Below the pieces are notes generated by a model that saw only the letters and a list, made by a program, of their open reading frames with translations, ran no database searches and was not told where the DNA came from. A program made the position numbers and the translations under genes. Below are positions 56,766 to 64,000 of a DNA stretch of 64,000 bases, piece by piece (the stretch's first letter is position 1; the number at the start of each line of letters is the position of its first letter). The stretch is from an uncultured bacterium (GTDB lineage Bacteria; Patescibacteriota; Saccharimonadia; Saccharimonadales; Saccharimonadaceae), in contig CAIUMO010000025.1 in the NCBI GenBank assembly GCA_903900345.1, positions 25,149 to 89,148 on the forward strand. Reading direction: 5' to 3'.

Positions 56766-56939
56766 ATGAATAAAAACGTCATTTTGTTTTTCGCAGTCGT
56801 TTTTGAGTTAGCTGGTAATCTAACACCGATGTTATTTGGCAATAATGACCTGTTTAGTGTTTGGGGAATCTTGGGTGGAGTAGTTGGCGGGCTATTTGGC
56901 GTTTGGGTTGGTGTCATGGTGTCAAAACGAATCGGTTAA
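56766..56939 (+). CDS. Small two-TM membrane protein
   Basis: MNKNVILFFAVVFELAGNLTPMLFGNNDLFSVWGILGGVVGGLFGVWVGVMVSKRIG. Confidence 0.55.
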   Translation: MNKNVILFFAVVFELAGNLTPMLFGNNDLFSVWGILGGVVGGLFGVWVGVMVSKRIG

Positions 56940-56965
56940 ACATAAGTTCGTTGTATACTAATTAT

Positions 56966-57799
56966 ATGGACAAATATGTCGTAGCTGTTAGCGGTGGTGT
57001 TGATTCGGTAGTCTTGCTGGATATTTTGTCCAAGCAACCGGACGTAAATTTAATTGTGGCTCATTTTGACCATGGTGTTCGTTATGATTCGGGTATTGAT
57101 GCGATTTTCGTAGCCGGTCTAGCCAAGAAGTACGGTTTGCCGTTTGAAACCAAACGAGAAGAGCTGGGTCCTGATGTTAGTGAAGACAAGGCGCGCGCTA
57201 GGCGTTATAAATTTTTACGCGAAGTAGCCGAAAAGCACAAAGCACAGTTGATAACAGCTCATCATGCTGATGATGTGATTGAAACGATTGCTATTAACTT
57301 GTCGCGTGGCACAGGTTGGCGAGGGTTAGCGGTATTAGATTCAGATGTGGTTCGATTGATGACTGGCCTGACTAAATCTGACATTATCGATTATGCTGTG
57401 TCAAATAAACTCGATTGGCACGAAGATAGTACAAATTTCGAGAATAAATATTTGCGCAATCGTATTCGTCATCAAACCAATAGGCTAGAAGAAGATAAAA
57501 AACGCCAATTGCTTGGATTATGGTCGGAGCAAAAGTCGCTAAAGCGGTTGATTAAACAAGAGACAGACAGGTTAGTTGGCGACGGGCCAGATTACAGCCG
57601 ATATTTCTTCATTCATATCAATCAGTCGACGGCTATGGAATGTCTGCGACATATTGTTGGCAGCCGCCTAACCCGACCTCAACTGATAAAAGCGATACAT
57701 GCCATTAAAACGACTTTGGCTGGCAAAACTTATGATGCTGGTGGCGGTGTGCGACTTAACTTCACCTCTCGTAATTTTACGGTTGAACTGATAAAATAG
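56966..57799 (+). CDS. tilS: tRNA(Ile)-lysidine synthetase
   Basis: VVAVSGGVDSVVLLDIL PP-loop, VAHFDHGVRYDS, TAHHADDVIETIAINLSRG, RNRIRHQ; start moved to ATG 56966. Confidence 0.88.
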   Translation: MDKYVVAVSGGVDSVVLLDILSKQPDVNLIVAHFDHGVRYDSGIDAIFVAGLAKKYGLPFETKREELGPDVSEDKARARRYKFLREVAEKHKAQLITAHHADDVIETIAINLSRGTGWRGLAVLDSDVVRLMTGLTKSDIIDYAVSNKLDWHEDSTNFENKYLRNRIRHQTNRLEEDKKRQLLGLWSEQKSLKRLIKQETDRLVGDGPDYSRYFFIHINQSTAMECLRHIVGSRLTRPQLIKAIHAIKTTLAGKTYDAGGGVRLNFTSRNFTVELIK

Positions 57800-57852
57800 T
57801 TAGAGAAATATTGAAACTGAGGTGACCGACCGAAAGGAACACGTAATTTTTT

Positions 57853-59715
57853 ATGGCAATTAAAATCCCAACTCCAACTAACAAAAAACCAAGCAACATC
57901 ATTCGACTAACTTTATTTTGGGCGATTATTATCTTTGCCTTATTGGTGGGCGTCGCTTTTTTTGTACCACACGATAATCTGAAAGATGTGTCGATATCGG
58001 AAGTGATTAAACAGGCTAATGCCGGCAAAATCGCTGTACTCGAAATTCAAGGTGACAATATCAAGGTAACGCCAGTTGGTAGTACCAAGGCGACTGAACA
58101 ATCAGTTAAACAAAGTAGCAGTATTCAAGATCAGGGTTTGAAAGCTGATGCGCCAGTCCAATTAAAGGTCACGACGCCATCAACTGCTAATGATACGCTT
58201 TGGACCTTGGCAATTATTGTAGTTCCAACAGTTGTCCTGATTGGATTCTTTATGTTTATGATGCGCCAGGCTCAAGGCCAAAATAACCAGGCTATGGGCT
58301 TTGGTAAGTCAAAGGCTAAACTATATGGTGTTGACAAAGAAAAAGTCGTATTTGCCGATATCGCTGGCAATGATTCAGCTAAACAAGATTTGGAAGAGGT
58401 CGTCGATTTCCTTAAACATCCAAAAAAGTATGAAACATTAGGTGCTAAAATTCCACGCGGCGTGCTGCTAGTCGGTAGCCCAGGAACAGGTAAAACATTA
58501 TTAGCCCGCGCTGTGGCTGGTGAGGCTAACGTACCATTCTTCTCTATTTCAGGTTCAGAATTCGTTGAGATGTTCGTCGGTGTTGGTGCTAGCCGTGTTA
58601 GGGATTTGTTTACTAAGGCTAAAAAGAATGCTCCAGCAATTATCTTTATTGATGAAATTGATGCCGTCGGACGTCGTCGTGGTAGCGGTATGGGTGGCGG
58701 CCATGATGAACGCGAACAGACTTTGAATCAGATTTTGGTTGAGATGGATGGATTTGAGACTGGTGCTAATGTTATCGTTTTGGCAGCAACCAACCGCGCT
58801 GACGTCTTGGACCCAGCACTATTGCGACCAGGTCGTTTTGATCGTCGCACAAATATTATGTTGCCAGAACGACGTGATCGTTTAGCGATTTTGAAGGTCC
58901 ACTTCAAAAATAAGCCAGTCGATAGCACCGTTGATTTGGATGCTTTGGCGGCTAAAACTGCTGGTTCGTCTGGTGCTGATTTAGCTAATATTGCCAATGA
59001 AGCTGCCATCGTAGCGGCTAGCCGTAACTCTAAGAAAATCAGTAATTCTGATTTAACGGAAGCATTCGAAAAGATAGCAATTGGTCCAGAACGCAAAGCC
59101 AAGATTATGAATGACAAAGAAAAAGAAATGACGGCTTATCACGAAGCTGGCCATGCTATTGTTGGACATGTTATGCCTGACAGCGATCCAGTTCACAAGG
59201 TCACGATTATACCTCGTGGCGCAACTGGCGGCGTAACTTGGTTCTTGCCACCTGAAGATAAAAGTTACACTAGTATCATTGAATTCAAAGATATTTTGGC
59301 ACGCGCCCTAGGTGGTCGTATTGCTGAAAAGATTATTTATGGCAGTGAACGAGTTACGACTGGCGCTGGATCTGATCTGCGCCAAGCAACCGAAGTTGCT
59401 AGGGGAATGATTATTGAACAGGGTATGGGTACTAAGCTTCGTGACCAGGTTTTCCATGAAGACAATGGTGGTATGATGTTTGATCGCATGACGCACGAAC
59501 GACCATATAGCGATGACACCGCCAGGGAAATCGACAAAGAAGTAGCAGAGCTGATCAAAGAAGCTGCGGCGCGTGCCGAAGCTGTCATTACTCATAATCG
59601 TGATGGTCTAGATAAATTAGCCAAGGCTTTGTTAGCCGAAGAAACGATTGAAGAAGATAAGGTTGCCGAGATACTAAAGGATACTGTTTTGCCAAAGGAG
59701 GCTAAGCTTTACTAG
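57853..59715 (+). CDS. ftsH: ATP-dependent zinc metalloprotease FtsH
   Basis: [45 protein letters not shown]. Confidence 0.97.
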   Translation: MAIKIPTPTNKKPSNIIRLTLFWAIIIFALLVGVAFFVPHDNLKDVSISEVIKQANAGKIAVLEIQGDNIKVTPVGSTKATEQSVKQSSSIQDQGLKADAPVQLKVTTPSTANDTLWTLAIIVVPTVVLIGFFMFMMRQAQGQNNQAMGFGKSKAKLYGVDKEKVVFADIAGNDSAKQDLEEVVDFLKHPKKYETLGAKIPRGVLLVGSPGTGKTLLARAVAGEANVPFFSISGSEFVEMFVGVGASRVRDLFTKAKKNAPAIIFIDEIDAVGRRRGSGMGGGHDEREQTLNQILVEMDGFETGANVIVLAATNRADVLDPALLRPGRFDRRTNIMLPERRDRLAILKVHFKNKPVDSTVDLDALAAKTAGSSGADLANIANEAAIVAASRNSKKISNSDLTEAFEKIAIGPERKAKIMNDKEKEMTAYHEAGHAIVGHVMPDSDPVHKVTIIPRGATGGVTWFLPPEDKSYTSIIEFKDILARALGGRIAEKIIYGSERVTTGAGSDLRQATEVARGMIIEQGMGTKLRDQVFHEDNGGMMFDRMTHERPYSDDTAREIDKEVAELIKEAAARAEAVITHNRDGLDKLAKALLAEETIEEDKVAEILKDTVLPKEAKLY

Positions 59716-59733
59716 GCATAGCAGTTCTGCCGT

Positions 59734-61362
59734 ATGAATCCTATAAAGAATACTGTTGCAAAGTTTAACATCAAGTTGCCGATTCAGCTGGCAGCAGCCT
59801 TGTTGGCTGGCTCGACATTAGTATCTAGTGTTTTGGGTCTGTTGCGTGATCGCCAATTAAACGGGCTTTACTATGCAACTTATCCTAAGGGTATTGATGC
59901 TTATACGGTTGCTTTTACGGTACCGGATTTCATGTTCTTTATCTTGGTTTCAGGCGCATTAAGTGTTACTTTTATCCCAGTATTTAACCAGAGGCTAGCT
60001 GAACATAACAAAAAATCAGCTTGGGAATTGTCGACTAGCATTCTAAACTTGTTGGCTGTTGTGACTTTAGTGACCAGCGTCCTTATCATTATTTTCGCCG
60101 AGCCTTTGGTGCGTTATGTTGTCGGTCCAGGTCTAGATGAGTCAAGTCGAGCCTTGGCGGTAAGTATGATGCGGGTGATTGCCGTTAACCCATTCCTGTT
60201 TGCAATTGCGGCAGTAGTAGCCAGTATGCAACAGGCAGTTGGACGATTTACATTCTTTGCAATGGCGCCAGCGGTTTATAACATTGGAATTATTATTGGC
60301 GCAGTCTTTTTTACGAACGGTATTAATATCTTTGGCTGGCAAATATTTGATGGTGGCATCATGGGTGTAGCGTTAGGTGTTGTTTTGGGATCGATCTTGC
60401 AGTTGTTAATCAGCTGTGTCGGACTGTTTGGTATGGGATTTGATTATAGGTTCAAGATCTATTGGCGCAATAAGGGATTCCTGAAAGTATTATCATTACT
60501 ACCTGCGCGGTCATTAGATCAGGGGATCGATTATGTAAATAGTATTGTTGAGACTAACTTGGCTTCACGCATGGTTTCGGGAACGATTCGTGCTTATCAA
60601 CAATCTTATTCCCTATCCAATGTTCCAATCAATTTGATCGGCGTCGCGATTAGTACGGCCGCCTTTCCAAAGATGGCTGAACGCATGGGGCAGGGTCGAC
60701 CTGACTTGTTCAAAAAAGAGTTGCAAGCAGTTTTGAGAGTTATTATTTGGCTGGCTTTGCCGGTTACTATCATTACCTTTTTTGGCCGAGGTTATTTGGT
60801 TAGCTTTATCAATAACGGCGGTGATGTTTTGATGGCCGGCATATTGGGCGTAATGGCGATCGCTATTCTTTTCAGGTCGATTTACCATATTTCGGCTCGT
60901 AGCTTTTATGCTCAACAAGACACCAAGACGCCGCTTTATATATCATTCTTTGCGATTGGGCTTAATATTGCTTTGGCTATAATATTTACGATGGTATTAG
61001 GCTTGGGTGCTTATGGCTTAGCTTGGGCGACGGCTATCGTATCAATCGTAGAGGTTTGTATTTTGTTTGTCATGATGTCACGTCATATAAAAGGTTTATT
61101 TGATAAAATATTTATTCATGCCGTCGCTCGAATGGCTAGTGCTACTGGTTTGATGGCAATTGTGACTTATATTAGTATTTCAATTTTGCCATTCAAGGCA
61201 ACTGACCTTAGCTTTTTCACTAGTTTTCCGAAATTTGCCTTGATAGTCGTTGTTAACTTGCTAGTTTATGTTGGTTTTAGTAAATTATTTAAATTGACAG
61301 AAGTTAATCCGATCTTATCAATAGCTAAAAAGTTATTATTCGGTAGATTTAGGCAAGCATGA
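59734..61362 (+). CDS. murJ: MurJ/MviN-family lipid II flippase
   Basis: 542-aa multi-TM; STLVSSVLGLLRDRQLNGLYY..., SGALSVTFIPVFNQ. Confidence 0.88.
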   Translation: MNPIKNTVAKFNIKLPIQLAAALLAGSTLVSSVLGLLRDRQLNGLYYATYPKGIDAYTVAFTVPDFMFFILVSGALSVTFIPVFNQRLAEHNKKSAWELSTSILNLLAVVTLVTSVLIIIFAEPLVRYVVGPGLDESSRALAVSMMRVIAVNPFLFAIAAVVASMQQAVGRFTFFAMAPAVYNIGIIIGAVFFTNGINIFGWQIFDGGIMGVALGVVLGSILQLLISCVGLFGMGFDYRFKIYWRNKGFLKVLSLLPARSLDQGIDYVNSIVETNLASRMVSGTIRAYQQSYSLSNVPINLIGVAISTAAFPKMAERMGQGRPDLFKKELQAVLRVIIWLALPVTIITFFGRGYLVSFINNGGDVLMAGILGVMAIAILFRSIYHISARSFYAQQDTKTPLYISFFAIGLNIALAIIFTMVLGLGAYGLAWATAIVSIVEVCILFVMMSRHIKGLFDKIFIHAVARMASATGLMAIVTYISISILPFKATDLSFFTSFPKFALIVVVNLLVYVGFSKLFKLTEVNPILSIAKKLLFGRFRQA

Positions 61363-63149
61363 CCCAAGACCACATTCGAAATTTTTGTATTATTGCCCAT
61401 ATCGATCATGGTAAGTCGACATTAGCTGATCGTATGCTAGAAATGACTGGCACAGTTGAAAAACGTGATATGAAGTCGCAGTTGCTGGATAGTATGGATC
61501 TAGAGCGCGAAAAGGGAATCACGATTAAATTGGCGCCAGTTCGGATGGAATATAAGTCGGCTGGTACTAACTATCAACTAAATTTGATCGATACACCAGG
61601 CCACGTTGATTTTAGTTATGAAGTCAGTCGATCGTTGCAAGCTTGCGAAGGCGCTATCTTGGTAGTTGATGCCAGCCAGGGTATTCAGGCTCAAACTTTG
61701 GCCAATGTTTATTTGGCATTAGCAGTTGATTTGACTATTATTCCAGTCCTTAACAAAATTGATTTACCAGCGGCTGATGTAGCCAGGGTAAGTGCTGAAA
61801 TTATTAATTTATTGGGCTGTAAAGAAGAAGATATCTTGAAAATTAGCGCCAAAACTGGGGCTGGCGTTGACGAGGTTTTACAAGCGGTCGTTGAAAGAAT
61901 TCCAGCGCCGCAAGGTACTATTGATGCGCCAACCAGGGCCTTAATTTTTGACAGCTACTATGACGATTATCGTGGTGTTATTCTGTATGTTCGGATCGTT
62001 GATGGTATGGTCAAAAAAGGTGATACCATCGAGATGATTGCGACTGGCGCCCACGGTATTGCCCTAGAGGTTGGTATATTACACCCAACTAAAAAAGAGA
62101 TAGATGGCCTAGCGACCGGTGAGATTGGCTATATTATAACGAATTTACGAACCACCAGGGATGCCAGAGTTGGCGATACAGTCACAACTAAACGGGCCCA
62201 CACGGCATCTCAACTGCCAGGCTATAAATTAGTTAAACCGTTTGTTTACGCTGGTTTCTTCCCAGTTAGCAACGATGATTACAAGGATTTAAAAGATGCT
62301 ATCGAAAAACTAAGCCTCAGTGATTCGGCCTTGCAATTTGAACCTGAAAATTCGCCAGTTTTAGGTTTTGGTGTCCGCATCGGTTTCTTGGGGCTACTGC
62401 ATATGGATATTATTCGCGAACGTTTGGAGCGTGAATATAATTTGGATTTAATTGTCACTAACCCCTCAACTGATTATCACGTTATGATGTCAAATGGTGA
62501 AGAAGTAGACATCAAAAGCGCCAGCGATCTGCCAGATGTTAGTAAGATTAGTGAGATTCGCGAACCTTGGATCAAGGGTGAAATTGTTGTACCTCAGGCC
62601 TATATCGGATCAGTTTTACAATTAATTATCAGCAAACGTGGACTGCAAAATAATTTAAGCTATATTGATGAACGAGCCTTGATTAGTTTTGAAGCGCCAC
62701 TGGCTAATTTGCTGACAGATTTTTATGACCAATTAAAGTCAGTTACTAGCGGTTATGGGTCATTTAATTATGAACTTGATACTTATCGCACTGAAGATTT
62801 AGTTCGCTTGGACTTTTATGTGGCTGGCAATATGGTTGATGCCCTTAGTATTATGGCGCATCGTAGCGAAGCTCAGGGACTGGGCCGCGTCATTGTCGAT
62901 AAATTAAAAGAAGCTATCCCTCGTCAAAATTTCCAGGTTGCTTTACAGGCGGCAATTGGCGGCAAATTTATCGCGCGCGCAGATTTGTCGGCTTTTCGTA
63001 AAGACGTTACAACTGGATTATATGGTGGCGATGTCAGTCGTAAGAAAAAGGTTCTAGCTAAACAAGCCAAAGGTAAAAAGCGCATGAAACGCTTTGGTAA
63101 AGTCGACATTCCGTCTGAAGCTTTTACGGTTATGCTAAAACGCGACTAG
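61359..63149 (+). CDS. lepA: Elongation factor 4
   Basis: IRNFCIIAHIDHGKSTLADRMLE, LIDTPGHVDFSYEVSRSL, C-terminal KKKVLAKQAKGKKRMKRFGKVDIPSEAF. Confidence 0.97.
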   Translation: MTQDHIRNFCIIAHIDHGKSTLADRMLEMTGTVEKRDMKSQLLDSMDLEREKGITIKLAPVRMEYKSAGTNYQLNLIDTPGHVDFSYEVSRSLQACEGAILVVDASQGIQAQTLANVYLALAVDLTIIPVLNKIDLPAADVARVSAEIINLLGCKEEDILKISAKTGAGVDEVLQAVVERIPAPQGTIDAPTRALIFDSYYDDYRGVILYVRIVDGMVKKGDTIEMIATGAHGIALEVGILHPTKKEIDGLATGEIGYIITNLRTTRDARVGDTVTTKRAHTASQLPGYKLVKPFVYAGFFPVSNDDYKDLKDAIEKLSLSDSALQFEPENSPVLGFGVRIGFLGLLHMDIIRERLEREYNLDLIVTNPSTDYHVMMSNGEEVDIKSASDLPDVSKISEIREPWIKGEIVVPQAYIGSVLQLIISKRGLQNNLSYIDERALISFEAPLANLLTDFYDQLKSVTSGYGSFNYELDTYRTEDLVRLDFYVAGNMVDALSIMAHRSEAQGLGRVIVDKLKEAIPRQNFQVALQAAIGGKFIARADLSAFRKDVTTGLYGGDVSRKKKVLAKQAKGKKRMKRFGKVDIPSEAFTVMLKRD

Positions 63150-63999
63150 TGTGTGGCACACGACGAATATCTGAAAATACCTGAACATTGTTGGTAAGTG
63201 CAGCGCGCCTTGATTGTTTTTCTTGAAACCAAGCGGCTGGCTGTACGACAGCTGGTTTCATTTGTCTTGACATCATATCCATACAAGTGCGTTTTGGTTG
63301 AGTAAATACTAGTGGTTCTGGTTTTCCGAAGTTAACTAACTCGTCGGCCATATTCTCAATTGCCATTTCATTTAGTATCAACTCAAATGTTACGGCAGGA
63401 TTGACTTTATCTTCATACATCATTGGCGTGAAGGCTTTGCGCTCAGCGCTAGCGTGTTTCATAACTATGATAACTATTGATAAGTTGTAGAGGGCAATAA
63501 TTGGCACAGCGATCAGTAAACTGGTCAAAAAGTCGTATGTAAATGGTGCAATTACGGCAATTATTAAGCTGCCCAAAACTACCCATTTCTCAAATTTTAT
63601 CAGCTTTTTAGGCGGTAAAGGTTTAACGGTGTCAATAAAGGTAATGAGCAATGGCAATTGAAACATAATTACAAACGTGACGATAATATTACTGACAAAT
63701 CCCAGGTAGCTATCGGCTGAAATAAGGGCGTCGAGTCCACTAACGCGAAAACCAGCGAAAAAGTTGAGTGATCCAGGTAAGATTATTGTAAAGGCAAAAA
63801 TAGCGCCAGCAACCGCTAATATTGACGATGCGGCCGATGTTATATAAACCAGCTTTTTCGATATTGATTGCTCGAACGCTGGGCGAACAAACATTATTAA
63901 ATTATAGATTAAGACTGGTATTGATATGGTTAGGGCGCCCATAAAACAGATTTTTAGTATCAATGCAAAACTACCGGCTGGATTGTTGTAGTAAAGTGG
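63130..63999 (-). CDS. tatC: Sec-independent translocase TatC-like protein (5' end outside window)
   Basis: Frame open to the window edge (PLYYNPAGSFALILKICF); VLIYNLIMFVRPAF; multi-TM; long C-terminal tail. Confidence 0.8.
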   Translation of the reverse strand, partial: PLYYNNPAGSFALILKICFMGALTISIPVLIYNLIMFVRPAFEQSISKKLVYITSAASSILAVAGAIFAFTIILPGSLNFFAGFRVSGLDALISADSYLGFVSNIIVTFVIMFQLPLLITFIDTVKPLPPKKLIKFEKWVVLGSLIIAVIAPFTYDFLTSLLIAVPIIALYNLSIVIIVMKHASAERKAFTPMMYEDKVNPAVTFELILNEMAIENMADELVNFGKPEPLVFTQPKRTCMDMMSRQMKPAVVQPAAWFQEKQSRRAALTNNVQVFSDIRRVPHTSRVLA

Positions 64000-64000
64000 A

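Overview
The window reads as a Candidatus Saccharibacteria (TM7)/Patescibacteria-like chromosome segment: dense, low-GC, short intergenic gaps, and UGA used as a normal stop. Taxonomy is inferred only from gene style. Flanking regions are mostly ordinary housekeeping or accessory genes: rdgB/HAM1, MFS and P-type ATPase transporters, Fur and AbrB regulators, CNNM/CBS proteins, archaeal-type aspS, murC, tilS, ftsH, murJ, lepA, tatC and three CAU-anticodon tRNAs. The standout is a co-directional, tightly coupled gene cluster at about 27490-51520. It runs: TPR membrane protein; 2573-aa secreted NHL/Ig-repeat giant; 2770-aa kelch/Gly-rich/FN3 giant; ABC ATPase; FtsX/MacB-like permease; then F1-type ATPase-like subunits b, delta, alpha, gamma, beta and a short epsilon. 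No subunit a or free subunit c gene is present. The last ~68 residues of the 2573-aa giant align without gaps to a subunit c hairpin (GxG helix 1, R-N-P loop, helix 2), but the ion-binding carboxylate is missing. The alpha-like subunit has lost its Walker A lysine (GERMSGQS), while beta keeps an intact P-loop (GGAGVGKT). I propose that this encodes an ATP-driven, non-ion-translocating F1-like machine coupled to a c-ring-like base that carries giant extracellular fibres. This is inference and was not checked against databases. Secondary observations: a cysteine-less disulfide-oxidoreductase homologue, a VTE5-VTE6-like fusion, an msrB interrupted by one in-frame UAA, a perfect 23-nt palindrome next to a Fur-family gene, and an atypical initiator tRNA anticodon stem.
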